DNA from: Gemmatimonas phototrophica
Lineage (GTDB): Bacteria > Gemmatimonadota > Gemmatimonadetes > Gemmatimonadales > Gemmatimonadaceae
Reading direction: 5' to 3'
DNA: 64,000 bases
NCBI RefSeq assembly: GCF_000695095.2
Contig: NZ_CP011454.1
Coordinates: 3,038,001-3,102,000 of the forward strand
In this document: in pieces, positions 1 to 9,554 of the stretch
How positions within the stretch are numbered: the stretch's first letter is position 1
Layout of the letters: each line of letters starts with the position of its first letter
The notes under the pieces: model-generated
Told to the model about the DNA's origin: nothing
Seen by the model: the letters and a program-made list of their open reading frames with translations, nothing else
Databases searched by the model: none
Translations under genes and position numbers: made by a program

Positions 1-2
1 TC

Positions 3-593
3 CTAACCTACCCCCGGCGTCCCCTCATGGGCAAGCGCCACCAGAGAATCTGTAACTTGTTGTGTGGTAAGAGTTTCCACATCAACAACGTAATCGGCCC
101 TATTATAGAGGGCGGCTCGGGCCTCCCACAGGCTCCGCATTTTGGCCTCCGGATCCGCTTGCTGCAACAAGGGCCGAACAATCCGGGACCGCGAGATACG
201 ACGCATGGCGGCTTCGGGGGATACCCGAAGGTGCACAATTCGTCCCGGCGGCCTCAGCAATTCTATGACACCAGCGTTCGTCACCCAACCGCCACCAGGT
301 GCCAGAACCATTGGCGGCGCGGCAGCGAGCTCCCGGGTGAGTGCGACCTCGAGGGCCCGGAACGCCGCCTCGCCCTGTTCCGCAAAAAAGCGGGCCACCG
401 AGCGCCCGGTACGCAGTTCTATCTCCGTATCGAAGTCCAGGAACGGGCGCCCCAACCGCTTGGCCACCGCACGCCCCATGGTGGACTTCCCGGCGCCGGG
501 AAGCCCCACCAGCACCAGGTGCCCGTCAAACTGTGTCGTGGAAGAGGTCATGGGGGAGGCGTGAGTTTTCGGCACGATGTGCCGCGTGCCCAT
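3..593 (-). CDS. aroK: Shikimate kinase
   Basis: Phosphorylates shikimate with ATP in the cytosolic shikimate pathway. A Walker A motif GLPGAGKST lies at residues 30-38. An acidic pair in LDFDTEIE (about 51-58), the shikimate-binding PGGG loop (98-101) and an Arg-rich lid (SRSRIVRP) follow, all in the order usual for the family. The product is 196 aa; the usual length of about 175 suggests that the inner ATG at 551 (MTSSTTQF) may be the real start. It lies 8 bases after aroC on the same strand, so the two consecutive pathway enzymes are probably co-transcribed. The gene is complete, its stop codon sitting at the left edge of the window. Confidence 0.95.
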   Translation of the reverse strand: MGTRHIVPKTHASPMTSSTTQFDGHLVLVGLPGAGKSTMGRAVAKRLGRPFLDFDTEIELRTGRSVARFFAEQGEAAFRALEVALTRELAAAPPMVLAPGGGWVTNAGVIELLRPPGRIVHLRVSPEAAMRRISRSRIVRPLLQQADPEAKMRSLWEARAALYNRADYVVDVETLTTQQVTDSLVALAHEGTPGVG

Positions 594-601
594 GTCCGCG
601 G

Positions 602-1798
602 CTAACGGTCCACGCGTTCGTCGAGGCGCGCCAGATAAGCGTTGAGATTCCGCTGCGTTTCCGGCAGCGAGTCGCCACCAAACTTTTCCAGAAGTGCGTT
701 CGCCAGAACAAAGGCAGCCATGGATTCGGCGATTACGCCCATGGCCGGGACGGCGGTGACATCGCTGCGCTCCGCGACCGCCTGTGCGGCCTGGCCGGTG
801 GCCATATCCACGGTCCCGAGCGGGCGCATGAGGGTGGAAATGGGCTTCATGGCCACCCGAATCACCAACTCCTCCCCGGTGGTCATCCCCCCCTCCGTGC
901 CGCCGGCCCGATTGGTGCGCCGACGCACGTGACCAGCCCGGGTACGCCCTGGAGCCGCTTCAATTTCGTCGTGCACCTCGGCACCGGTACGACGGGCCGT
1001 TTCAAAGCCCAACCCCACCTCAACGCCCTTAACGGCGGGAATGGAGAGCATGGCCTGCCCCAGCCGTCCGTCAATGCGCGTATCCCATGACACGTGCGAT
1101 CCAAGGCCTACCGGCAGGCCGGTCACCACCACTTCGCAGATTCCGCCCAGCGTGTTCCCCTCTTTCTTGGCGGCGTCGATGCGCTCAATCATGCGCGCCT
1201 CGGCCTGTGCATCGAGCGTGCGCAATGGCGACGCGTCGGAGGCCGCATTGAGATCCTCCGGCAACACATCGGGGCGCGCCGCGTCGATGCCACCCAGGTG
1301 CACCAGGTGGGATCCGATCCGTACACCGACCTCGCGCAGCAGCACCTTGCAGATCGCACCCGCTGCCACGCGCGCGGTGGTTTCGCGGGCCGAGGCCCGC
1401 TCGAGGATGTCGCGGGCGTCGCTGCGATCGTACTTGAGGAGGCCTGTGAGGTCGGCATGCCCGGGGCGCACTCGCGTCACATGGCGCTTGCGCAGCCCGT
1501 CAGTGTCGGCCTCGCGGGGCGCCGGGTCCATGATCTCCATCCAGTTCTTCCAGTCGCTGTTGCGGACCAGCATGGAGATGGGGGAGCCAAGGGTTTCGCC
1601 GGCGCGAACACCAGAGAGAAACTCAATGCGATCGGTTTCGATCTGCATCCGACGCCCGCGTCCGTATCCCTGCTGACGGCGCGCGAGTTCGGTATTGACG
1701 TCGTCGGCCAGCAACGGCACACCGGCCGGCATTCCTTCCAGTAACGACACGAGCGCGGGACCATGCGACTCGCCGGCAGTGGTAAATCTGAGGGGCAT
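602..1798 (-). CDS. aroC: Chorismate synthase
   Basis: Converts 5-enolpyruvylshikimate-3-phosphate to chorismate using reduced FMN. The 398 aa product starts MPLRFTTAGESHG, the N-terminal family signature. It also carries the RRQQGYGRGRRM region and a C-terminal RPLGTVDMATGQ stretch, both typical of AroC. Length matches the long bacterial form. It is the first gene of an aroC-aroK pair, and a strong hairpin at 1877-1918 separates it from the upstream lipoprotein gene, so it probably has its own promoter in 1799-1876. The identification is secure. Confidence 0.97.
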   Translation of the reverse strand: MPLRFTTAGESHGPALVSLLEGMPAGVPLLADDVNTELARRQQGYGRGRRMQIETDRIEFLSGVRAGETLGSPISMLVRNSDWKNWMEIMDPAPREADTDGLRKRHVTRVRPGHADLTGLLKYDRSDARDILERASARETTARVAAGAICKVLLREVGVRIGSHLVHLGGIDAARPDVLPEDLNAASDASPLRTLDAQAEARMIERIDAAKKEGNTLGGICEVVVTGLPVGLGSHVSWDTRIDGRLGQAMLSIPAVKGVEVGLGFETARRTGAEVHDEIEAAPGRTRAGHVRRRTNRAGGTEGGMTTGEELVIRVAMKPISTLMRPLGTVDMATGQAAQAVAERSDVTAVPAMGVIAESMAAFVLANALLEKFGGDSLPETQRNLNAYLARLDERVDR

Positions 1799-1876
1799 GA
1801 GAGCAACCTACCCGGCCCCACCTGAAATCGGGAGTTGTTGAGACTGGAGACGTGGACGGTGAGAGCGAGAGGGGGG

Positions 1877-1918
1877 AAACAACGAGGGCCCCGGACTAGT
1901 CCGGGGCCCTCGTTGTTT
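1877..1918 (-). terminator. Strong intrinsic terminator-like hairpin
   Basis: A perfect 19-bp inverted repeat (arms 1877-1895 and 1900-1918) with a CTAG loop sits 13 bases past the stop codon of the lipoprotein gene. Because the outer stem is A/T-rich on both sides, U runs are available in either direction. It separates the pil/lipoprotein transcript from aroC. Confidence 0.85.
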
Positions 1919-1931
1919 TCAAGATCGACGT

Positions 1932-4322
1932 TTACTGGCAGGTGGTCGTGAAGTTGTCCGGCAGTGCAACCAGCGTCACACCGCGGATGGTCGCCCCCAC
2001 GAGCACGAGCTGACCGTTCGGGCGAACCGTGGCGCGCACCGGCCCAACGATCGGATCACGAATGGGGATCGTGGCGATCTTGCGATAGCAATACGTGTCG
2101 AACACGTCGATGACCGGCTCGCTCGACGCCACGAAGGCGAGGCGCGTGCGCAGCGGGGTCGAATTCGCCCCCGAGTTCAGCGGGTGGAAGTCCAGCCCAC
2201 CACCACTCGGCCGGCTCTGCAGAATACCCTGCAGTCGGAGCGAGTTGTCGAACAGGTAGGTGGAGTCACCCTTCACCGCATTCAGCTCACCATCAAAGTT
2301 GATCCCGACGCCCTGGACACGGGCGAAGGTATTGGCGATGAAGTCCGACACGTCCACCGGGCGCGAGACACCGCGATCGATGACGGGCAGCGGCGGCGTG
2401 GTCTCGAATCCGCGGGTGACATCGTACGTCATGGCGCGGCTGCCGAGTACCGGGCCACCTTCCCCGAAGACGGCGCGACGGAAGTTGCCCGAGTTGCGGA
2501 CGAACGTGGTGTCGCGGAACGCCAGCTGATCGAGGCGGACGACGATGGAGTAGTTGTACGAACCGTTATCCGTGGTGACCGTCTGGCGAGCCGGCAGCAG
2601 AATGGAGTCGGCCCCCACCCCACCAGCGGCAAAGCGCTCGATCTCCAGCGTGTCCGCGCGATTCTGAGACTGGCCGATTGCCTGTTCGAAGAAGAAGTGC
2701 GAAGACTTCTTGTTCAGGTTCTCCCAGCGAATCGTGCCCTGATTCGGGAAGGGCGTGCTCTGTCCAGGCGTTGGCGTTGTCGAGTACACGATGACCACAT
2801 CGCCGCACGCCGAACCCGGGCTGACCGGTCCACTACAGGTTGAGGCGATGTACTGCGGGCGATCGCTGAAGTCGTAGATCGTGCGCTGCGTGATGACCTG
2901 ATCGGTATTCGCGGCCCGGGTGCTCGTGATCGAGTACACCATGATATTGGGCAGCGGATAGCGATACACTTCGCGGCCGGTAGGACCGGCGTTGAGGTTC
3001 ACGTAGCTGACGTTGGTACCACCGGAGTTCGCCACGAGCAGCGTGTCACCCATGACGCCATCACGATTCCGGGGCCAGGCCGAGATACCCCAGGGGCGCG
3101 AGCCCACGGCGATGGGGGCGCGGAAGGTGGAGTCGGCCAGGTTGAACACCTCGAGCCAGTTGCGCTCGATGTTCGAGAGATACAGCCGGTCCGTGCGTGG
3201 CACATACAGTGCGTCGGCGATCTGACCGCCGCCCGGAAGCGGATTGGTGTAGCCGGCCACCACCTGTACCGTATCCGCACGCAGGGCGCCGGAGCCGAAG
3301 CGGGCCAGATCACGACGACCATTGGCGTTGCGGGCGAAGCCGGCGACCGTGACTGGCGTTGGGAAGGCCGTTACCGGGATGCGCGATCGGAACGTGCGCA
3401 CCAGCGTGGAAAACGCTCCCGTGGAAGTCACAGAGTCGGCCACCAGGAGTTGCCCGGTGAGCGTACGGACCTCGTACCCAATCGTGGCGATACCAACCGG
3501 GTCGGTCGCCTCAACGAACACCGTATCGCTGACTTCGACACGCGGCGACACGCCGGTACGGACCACCGGAATGGTGTTCGCATTGGCCGGGCTCTGCACC
3601 GCGTAGGCGACCGTGGTGCCCAGCACGCGCTGGTTGAGCGAGTCCGTGACGAACGGCGTGACATTGATGGTCGCACCGCGCACCGTGTCCGGAATGGTGA
3701 GCGTATCGAGCACCGACAAGGAATCACGCAGCGGCGAGTTGTACGTGAGCGAGTCACGGAAGCTGTACGCGCCGCTGATCTGGTAGCCGATGGTCCGGAC
3801 CTTGTAGCGGGCCTTGCCGGACAACGACAGCACGAGCGCCTTGCCGCTCACAACCGGTGAGTTGGCGACCGGACTGGTGATGATGGCTTGCGGCGGCTCA
3901 AGGTTGCCCACCGTCAGGGCCACCAACGCCGTGTCGGACTGATTGCCAGCACCGTCCGTGGCCACCGTACGGGCGCTGACCGTGGCACCGATGGGCGCGT
4001 TGCCCGGCACCTTCACGTTGACCGCCATCGTGATGGAGGTCACGGCGCTGGTCATCACGGTGTCGTACTGCGCCGTGATCCCGCCCGCCAGCAGCAGGCG
4101 AACGCGCTTGAGGCCGATGTTGTCGGTCGCGTTGATGGTCACCGACAGCAGTGTGTCAGCCACCGGATTGCCCTTGGCGATCGAGACCCGTGGCTTCACG
4201 GTATCGGCAAAGGGCGGATCGATGACCTCGTCACCGTCGCAAGCACCGAGGGCCACGGCCGCCACGAGGGCGGCCAGACCCGCGCGCAGGCGCGGCCGGG
4301 GTGCGGAGTAGAATGAGAACAT
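1932..4322 (-). CDS. Ig-like / propeller-like surface lipoprotein at the end of the pil operon
   Basis: A 796 aa product with a lipoprotein signal (lipobox LGAC, lipidated Cys near residue 28) and an acidic linker. The N-terminal half looks like repeated Ig-type beta-sandwich modules: 'DTVKPRVSIAKG', 'TINATDNIGLKRVRL' and later 'VEATDPVGIATIGYEV' repeat the same theme. The C-terminal half has strand-rich stretches resembling a beta-propeller (LYVPRTDRLYLSN, DTLLVANSGGTNVSYVNL). I do not recognise a named family. It begins 21 bases after pilQ on the same strand with no terminator between, so it is probably the last gene of the pil operon. A role at the pilus exit pore or cell surface is inferred from position only. 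Confidence 0.8.
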   Translation of the reverse strand: MFSFYSAPRPRLRAGLAALVAAVALGACDGDEVIDPPFADTVKPRVSIAKGNPVADTLLSVTINATDNIGLKRVRLLLAGGITAQYDTVMTSAVTSITMAVNVKVPGNAPIGATVSARTVATDGAGNQSDTALVALTVGNLEPPQAIITSPVANSPVVSGKALVLSLSGKARYKVRTIGYQISGAYSFRDSLTYNSPLRDSLSVLDTLTIPDTVRGATINVTPFVTDSLNQRVLGTTVAYAVQSPANANTIPVVRTGVSPRVEVSDTVFVEATDPVGIATIGYEVRTLTGQLLVADSVTSTGAFSTLVRTFRSRIPVTAFPTPVTVAGFARNANGRRDLARFGSGALRADTVQVVAGYTNPLPGGGQIADALYVPRTDRLYLSNIERNWLEVFNLADSTFRAPIAVGSRPWGISAWPRNRDGVMGDTLLVANSGGTNVSYVNLNAGPTGREVYRYPLPNIMVYSITSTRAANTDQVITQRTIYDFSDRPQYIASTCSGPVSPGSACGDVVIVYSTTPTPGQSTPFPNQGTIRWENLNKKSSHFFFEQAIGQSQNRADTLEIERFAAGGVGADSILLPARQTVTTDNGSYNYSIVVRLDQLAFRDTTFVRNSGNFRRAVFGEGGPVLGSRAMTYDVTRGFETTPPLPVIDRGVSRPVDVSDFIANTFARVQGVGINFDGELNAVKGDSTYLFDNSLRLQGILQSRPSGGGLDFHPLNSGANSTPLRTRLAFVASSEPVIDVFDTYCYRKIATIPIRDPIVGPVRATVRPNGQLVLVGATIRGVTLVALPDNFTTTCQ

Positions 4323-4343
4323 GAGTGATTTATCCTCGTCGCC

Positions 4344-6569
4344 TTAGCGGCCTGGGGGCGGCGTGACGCCTTCGTCCAGGATGTGGGGCGTGACCAGGAT
4401 GAGGAGGTCGCGCTTGGTCTCGTTCTTGGAGTTCTGCGAGAAGAGCCGGCCGACGAACGGCAGATTCATGAGCACCGGGATGCCGCTCCGGAAGCGCGTG
4501 GTTTCGGTTACCGTGAGTCCGCCAATCACGGCCGCCTCACCATCCGCCACGAGCACCTGCGATTCGGCGCGCTGCCGGTTGAAGATGACGCCCACATCCG
4601 TCTGAGAGATTTCCGCGCTGGAATTCTCCGCCTTGATGTTCATGAGCACCATCTTGTTGTTCGTGATCTGGGGCGTCACCGAGAGCTTGATACCGGCTTC
4701 TTCCTTGGACACGGCGGCCCGGGGGAAGAAGGCGGCCGCATTGGGCGCCTGGGCGCCGGCTCCACCGCCGGCACCACCGCCACCACCGCCACCGCCACCC
4801 TGCGCGCCCTGTCCACCGGCGTCGATCACTCGGATCGGGATTTCCTGACCGACGAAGATCTCAGCGCTCCGGTTGTTCAGGATCGTGATGCTGGGCTCCG
4901 ACTGCACATCCGCCAGGGACGTGGTCTGCAGCGCGTTGAGGAACGCGGTCAACTGATAGCGACCGAGTGCCGTGCTGTAGATCAGGTTGAGGGCGTTGGG
5001 CTTGATGGCATTGTTGGCGTTGGCAATACCAGCGATGGCGTTACCGCCGAGGGCGATGCGCGCCGGGCCCTGGAAGGGCGCTCCGCCACCCGTCGCGTCA
5101 GGCACCCCGTCGCCGTCCGTATCAATGGCGGTCAGCGTGGCCGGATCGGTACGCGGAACCAGCTGCTGGAAGAACTGCTTGTTGCCGGTGCCGAGGTCGT
5201 AGGCGAGACCGATATCCTGAATGCCGGTGCGATTCACGAACACGATCTTCGCCTTGATGGCCACCTGCGGCGTGCGCACATCGAGCTGCTGAATGCGCGA
5301 CACGATTTCCGGCAGGCGCGAGGGGACTTCCGTGATGATCAGCTTGTTGGTGGCGCTATCCGACGCCACCGAGCCACGCACCACGCACCCCTGCCCGCCC
5401 ATCTGCTGCTGATTACCCTGCGAACCGCCACCAGACTGATTCATCGGCATGCCGAGATCGCGGCCCGTAGCCATGGTGCTGAGTCCCGTGCAATCCCGGG
5501 CGAGCAGCGCCTGCACCGTATTGCGGAGCACGGCGGCCTTGGCGTAGTTGATGTCTACGATCTGGGTGACCAGCGGCTCGAGCGCCTGGTTGGACGCCAG
5601 GTTCCGGTAGCTATCCACCGAGATGATCCCGCTGGCGTCTTCCGTGGCGGCCAGTCCCTGCGACTGCAGGATGGCCTGCAGGGCGACGTCCCACGGCTTG
5701 TCGGCGATATCGGCGGTGACCGTGCCGTCCACATCCTTGCCCACGACGATGGTGCGTCCCGAGAAGGTGGCGAAGGCCGCAATCACGTCGCGGATGCTGG
5801 TGCCATCATACGACACCGTGATGCGGGGCTTCTGCTGCTGACGACGCGCGGCCGAGATGGACGCTTCCGACGCGGGGGTCCGCGGGGTGAGCATGCCTTC
5901 GGAGTTCACGTCAATCTTTGGCGCCTCCACCTTGGCCGGTTCCGCCTTGAGCGGCTCCGACTTGGCGACGTCAATCCGGACCGGTTCACTGATCGCGGCC
6001 GGCGCCGCGTCCGGCTTGCGCGCGGAATCGGCGGGAGCGGCGGTCGCAGGAACGGCAACCGGTGATTCGAGGCGACCCGTGGCGACGGCCGTCACGTTCG
6101 TGGACGCGCGGCCAGTCCCCCAGCGGGCAAACTGTGCCGACGGCGCTTCGATATTGATGCGCACACTGTTCCCGTCACGCTCGACGGTATACTTGTGGGC
6201 CGCATCGAGGTCAATCACGAGACGCGCCGTGTCGGCCCGGAACTGCGAGAGGCGGACATTGCGAACCGCTCCGCGCGCCTTGCCATCGTAGTTGGACGGG
6301 ATGGCCAGATTGGCGCCGCCCAGGTCCACCACGATGCGGGTGGGATTGCTGAGCGTGAAGTGGTTCAGCGTGACCGCGGCATCTACGTCGAGCACGATGG
6401 CGGTGCCATTTGGTGCCGGCGCTACTTCAATGGCGCGTACGCGACCACGGATCACCGCGTCGTCATTGGTGATGGCCGTAGCGGCCGAGGGGGCAGTGTG
6501 TGGCGCGGGAGTGGGCGCAGTGCCCACCAGCATCGCGGCCATCACCGCAACGGTCGTCGGTCCCATCAT
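4344..6569 (-). CDS. pilQ: Type IV pilus secretin PilQ
   Basis: Outer-membrane secretin through which the type IV pilus passes. The 741 aa protein has an N-terminal signal sequence, an AMIN domain (about residues 35-145, peptidoglycan-binding type) and a Pro/Ala/Lys-rich linker. A secretin/TonB short N-terminal (STN) domain follows (about 245-315), then N-domain repeats (LIITEVPSRLPEIVSRIQ). The C-terminal secretin domain carries VGQEIPIRV and LVADGEAAVIGGL and ends LLILVTPHIL. Two low-complexity inserts are visible: a Gln/Gly/Asn loop near 390 and a long glycine run near 595. The start overlaps the pilP stop by 4 bases (ATGA). Confidence 0.95.
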   Translation of the reverse strand: MMGPTTVAVMAAMLVGTAPTPAPHTAPSAATAITNDDAVIRGRVRAIEVAPAPNGTAIVLDVDAAVTLNHFTLSNPTRIVVDLGGANLAIPSNYDGKARGAVRNVRLSQFRADTARLVIDLDAAHKYTVERDGNSVRINIEAPSAQFARWGTGRASTNVTAVATGRLESPVAVPATAAPADSARKPDAAPAAISEPVRIDVAKSEPLKAEPAKVEAPKIDVNSEGMLTPRTPASEASISAARRQQQKPRITVSYDGTSIRDVIAAFATFSGRTIVVGKDVDGTVTADIADKPWDVALQAILQSQGLAATEDASGIISVDSYRNLASNQALEPLVTQIVDINYAKAAVLRNTVQALLARDCTGLSTMATGRDLGMPMNQSGGGSQGNQQQMGGQGCVVRGSVASDSATNKLIITEVPSRLPEIVSRIQQLDVRTPQVAIKAKIVFVNRTGIQDIGLAYDLGTGNKQFFQQLVPRTDPATLTAIDTDGDGVPDATGGGAPFQGPARIALGGNAIAGIANANNAIKPNALNLIYSTALGRYQLTAFLNALQTTSLADVQSEPSITILNNRSAEIFVGQEIPIRVIDAGGQGAQGGGGGGGGGAGGGAGAQAPNAAAFFPRAAVSKEEAGIKLSVTPQITNNKMVLMNIKAENSSAEISQTDVGVIFNRQRAESQVLVADGEAAVIGGLTVTETTRFRSGIPVLMNLPFVGRLFSQNSKNETKRDLLILVTPHILDEGVTPPPGR

Positions 6570-7075
6570 GGATTCCTCACTTTCGTCGTGTCGCTGCTCA
6601 GCGGCAGCGTCTCCTGCCGATTGAATCCGAATTCCTCGATTGTGAACTGCACCGCCTTCTGGCGGATCCCACTCACGCGCAACCGCCCCAACTGCTGGCC
6701 GACCCGCACGCGATACTGTGTTTTGGAGTACGTGTCGCGCAGAATCGCCACCGAGTTGTTGCCGGCGGGATCAAACGCCACCGCCGTGAGGCGCAAGTCG
6801 CTCAAGAGCGGGCGGACATCGCTGCTGGACATGAGCGACTTGTACGGGTCGCGACGGCCACCACCGCTGTACGCAAAGGCTTCGCGCTGAATGGTGATTT
6901 CGGACGGCGTCGTCACTTTCTTGCTCTCGGCTTTTGCGGCCGGGGCAATGGGTGCACTGACGGTACCGGCCGACTCGCCGCGCACCGTACGCGCCGGCGT
7001 CTGGGCCTGCGCCACCTGGACACCCGCGAGGCTGCTCGCCATCACGACTGTGAGGAACCGCGTGAACCGGGTCAT
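6566..7075 (-). CDS. pilP: Type IV pilus assembly protein PilP-like
   Basis: A 169 aa periplasmic protein with a Sec signal (cleavage probably after AQAQ, near residue 25). The family's GRRDPY motif sits near residue 78. A compact beta domain follows (LRLTAVAFD, YRVRVGQQLG, GIRQKAVQFTIEE), matching the PilP fold that links PilNO to the secretin. Classical PilP is a lipoprotein, but no lipobox Cys is visible here, so it would be soluble or anchored by an uncleaved signal. It overlaps pilO by 4 bases (ATGA) and pilQ by 4 bases, indicating translational coupling. Confidence 0.87.
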   Translation of the reverse strand: MTRFTRFLTVVMASSLAGVQVAQAQTPARTVRGESAGTVSAPIAPAAKAESKKVTTPSEITIQREAFAYSGGGRRDPYKSLMSSSDVRPLLSDLRLTAVAFDPAGNNSVAILRDTYSKTQYRVRVGQQLGRLRVSGIRQKAVQFTIEEFGFNRQETLPLSSDTTKVRNP

Positions 7076-7689
7076 GACGACCGCTCCTTCGAGCGCGGCG
7101 CGGGCGCCGTCTTCTCGACGTAGGTCTGCAGGGTGATGGTCGCGGCCAGCGATCCCTTTTCCGACGTGCGCACCTGGCCGCGCTGGACATTGGACGAACC
7201 GGCCATGATGGAGAAGTTCACCGGCGCCACAATACGCGGGAGCGATCCCACGTTGGCGAGGAACTCGCCGAACTGGTGATAGCCACCGATGATGGTGACA
7301 GTATAGCGATAGGTATCGAAGCGCTCGCCCACGATGACCGGCTCGGGGACCACGCCGCCAACATCGAGACCGGCCCGACGTGCCGCCGTGCTGACTTCCT
7401 CGAGCAGCGCCGGAACTTCGTTGCCGGTGGGCACCAGGCGGCGCATGACTGTCAGCGCCGAGCGATTCTGCGCAGCCTGTGAACGCAGCTCTTCGATGCT
7501 GCCACTGGCGAACTCGCGCGCCGCCTTCTGGTTGGCGTCCTCGAGTTCGGCCACGTGCGTTTCATCGAGCAGCAGCTGTTCGTTCTTGGACGCATACGGA
7601 TACATCCAGTACATGACCGCCAAGGCGATCGCCGAGAAGCCGATCAACAGCTTGACCTGATCTCGCTGGGAGGTAGGAAGGAGAGCCAT
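7072..7689 (-). CDS. pilO: Type IV pilus inner-membrane protein PilO
   Basis: Inner-membrane alignment protein that pairs with PilN. I chose the ATG at 7689 (MALLPTSQRDQVKL), 8 bases after pilN; a longer reading frame to 7764 would overlap pilN. The product is 205 aa: a single membrane helix (about residues 12-31), a coiled-coil stretch (LLDETHVAELEDANQKAA), and a ferredoxin-like periplasmic domain (YRYTVTIIGGYHQFGEFL). That order matches PilO. It is coupled to pilP by ATGA. Confidence 0.9.
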   Translation of the reverse strand: MALLPTSQRDQVKLLIGFSAIALAVMYWMYPYASKNEQLLLDETHVAELEDANQKAAREFASGSIEELRSQAAQNRSALTVMRRLVPTGNEVPALLEEVSTAARRAGLDVGGVVPEPVIVGERFDTYRYTVTIIGGYHQFGEFLANVGSLPRIVAPVNFSIMAGSSNVQRGQVRTSEKGSLAATITLQTYVEKTAPAPRSKERSS

Positions 7690-7696
7690 GGCGTAC

Positions 7697-8461
7697 TCAG
7701 CGAACAGGGACGACGAGTGGGGTCGTGCGAACGACACCCGGGGGCGGTACTTCGAATTCGGCACTCAGTTCGAACTGCGTCACATCTTTGCCATCCACAA
7801 TGACGATCTCCGACTTGGCGAGTGTGACTTTCTGGATGAACGGCGAGCTTTCGAGCTGGCGCATGAACATCGTGAGGGCCTGGATATCGACCGTCTGGCC
7901 CACCACCCGGAATCCGAGCGGCGGATGCACATTGATCGTGTCCGCGGCCGCGGCTTCCGCGGCCTTCTTCTTGGCTGCGGCACCGGCGGCACCGACCGGT
8001 TCCGCAGCCGCCACGGTGTCAACGCCCGGCGGCAACGGAGCCTTGGTGGTCTGCTCCATGATGGTCAGCCACGTGTACGCCGGCAGCGCGCGACTTACTT
8101 CATCGAGGATGTGCGCCCAGTTGTAGCGGTTGTCATCGATGGTGCGGATGATCTGCAACTGGCGGATCACGGAGTCACGTTCGGCGGTGAGCTTCCGGCG
8201 TGCGGAGAGCACCTTGGCGTAGCGCGTCGAATCGCGGACCGCGCGCTCCATACGGCCTTCCACTTCCGTGGCGCGTGCACTCTGCGCGGTGAAGAGCAGA
8301 CCGACGGTGGCGACGGCCACCACCACGGAGGCGGCAGCACCGAGGAGCCAGGGGTCCCGGATGTTCGAGCCGATCGCCCCGAAAGCGCCCGCAAGCGCGA
8401 AGCCGCCCGACGAACTCTTTCCCTTCTTCGAACCGGGCAGGAGGTTGATTTGCAGCATCAT
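7697..8461 (-). CDS. pilN: Type IV pilus inner-membrane protein PilN
   Basis: A 254 aa protein opening with the family's short cytoplasmic INLLPG motif (residues 5-10), which docks into PilM. An insert of about 25 residues precedes one membrane helix (about 38-60) and a long helical segment. A periplasmic domain follows (YNWAHILDEVSRALP, TWLTIMEQTT). An Ala/Lys-rich low-complexity insert lies near residues 155-175. It sits between pilM and pilO in the standard order. The second Met, at 8458, is an equally possible start. Confidence 0.92.
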   Translation of the reverse strand: MMLQINLLPGSKKGKSSSGGFALAGAFGAIGSNIRDPWLLGAAASVVVAVATVGLLFTAQSARATEVEGRMERAVRDSTRYAKVLSARRKLTAERDSVIRQLQIIRTIDDNRYNWAHILDEVSRALPAYTWLTIMEQTTKAPLPPGVDTVAAAEPVGAAGAAAKKKAAEAAAADTINVHPPLGFRVVGQTVDIQALTMFMRQLESSPFIQKVTLAKSEIVIVDGKDVTQFELSAEFEVPPPGVVRTTPLVVPVR

Positions 8462-8480
8462 AGGTCGTTTCCTCGGGCGC

Positions 8481-9554
8481 TCAGGCGACGGCGCGAAGCG
8501 CGAGTCCCACCGGCAGCATCAGCAGCGGAGCGACTTCGTCGGTGGACAGGAACTCGAACGCGCCTTCGCGTACGGCCAGCTTGGCCAACGCATTGGCCGG
8601 CTGCACCGGAATGCGCAACCGATCGGACAGCCAGGGCAACAGTCCCGGCACGCGGGCCCCACCGCCGCACGCGTAGACGGCGCGGATGGTGCCGAAGTTG
8701 CGCTGGGAGGTGGACAGGAACGTGGCGGCCCGTTCCATCCCGATGGCGATTTCTTCGCCACGCATGGACACCACGCCGTCGAGCATGGGGTGACGGTCGT
8801 AGCCGCGCAGAAGATCTTCGGCGTCTTCGGCGCTCATGCCGTTCTCACGCTGCAGATCCTCACGGAAGCGGCGCGTGCCCACGCCGAGGTCGCGGGTCAG
8901 GATCGGCACACCTTCGTCGAGGATATTCAGGTTGGTGGCTTCGTTCCCGATGTTGAGCAGCGCAATCGTGCCGGTCAGTGCCTCGGGATAGTTGGCCTCG
9001 AATGCGTTGTGCAATGCAAAGGCGTCCACATCGATGACGGCTGGCGATGCCCCCGCCTCGGTCAGCAACGATTGCTTGGCTTCCACCAGATCGCGCTTGG
9101 CCGCCACGAGCAGCACGCTCATGTCGAGGCCGTCGCCGTCCGGATCGAGCACCTGGAAATCGAGTTCGACGGAGTCCATGTCGAAGGGCACGTGCTGCTC
9201 GGCTTCCCACCGCATGAGCTCACGCGCCTGCTGTTCCTTGACCCGCTCCATCTGAATCTTCTTGACGATGACATCGCGCCCGCCGACGGCGGCCACGATG
9301 TTCTTGGTTTTGGCCCCCGTTGCCGCAATGGTCTGGCGGATGGCATCGGCCACGATCCCGTGGTCCATGACTTCACCTTCAACGATTGCCGTGTCGTTGA
9401 GCGGGGTGATCACGACTTTCGCCAACTCGGGAACGGGGCCACTGTGGTCAATGACCACGGCCTTGACGAGCCCGGATCCAACATCGAGCCCGATAGTGAG
9501 TTTCTTCCGGCCGAAGAGCGCCATGGGACGGGGGGGTTGCACAGTGGTTTGCAT
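8481..9554 (-). CDS. pilM: Type IV pilus assembly ATPase-fold protein PilM
   Basis: Cytoplasmic actin-fold protein that binds the PilN N-terminus. The 357 aa product has the actin-like phosphate 1 motif LTIGLDVGSGLVKAVV and 'AAVGGRDVIVKKI'. A second phosphate motif (IALLNIGNEATNL) and the adenosine-binding CGGGARVPGL follow. Two starts are possible: ATG 9554 (MQTTVQPP) or ATG 9524 (MALFGRKK), the second resembling typical PilM N-termini. It is the first gene of pilMNOPQ. The preceding 190 bases (9555-9747) must hold the operon promoter, but I see no convincing sigma-54 element there. Confidence 0.94.
   Translation of the reverse strand: MQTTVQPPRPMALFGRKKLTIGLDVGSGLVKAVVIDHSGPVPELAKVVITPLNDTAIVEGEVMDHGIVADAIRQTIAATGAKTKNIVAAVGGRDVIVKKIQMERVKEQQARELMRWEAEQHVPFDMDSVELDFQVLDPDGDGLDMSVLLVAAKRDLVEAKQSLLTEAGASPAVIDVDAFALHNAFEANYPEALTGTIALLNIGNEATNLNILDEGVPILTRDLGVGTRRFREDLQRENGMSAEDAEDLLRGYDRHPMLDGVVSMRGEEIAIGMERAATFLSTSQRNFGTIRAVYACGGGARVPGLLPWLSDRLRIPVQPANALAKLAVREGAFEFLSTDEVAPLLMLPVGLALRAVA

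Noticed and set aside
4383-6065. A 560-residue open frame on the plus strand
   Set aside because: It is antisense to pilQ, has no recognisable domain and its composition is that expected opposite a GC-rich gene.
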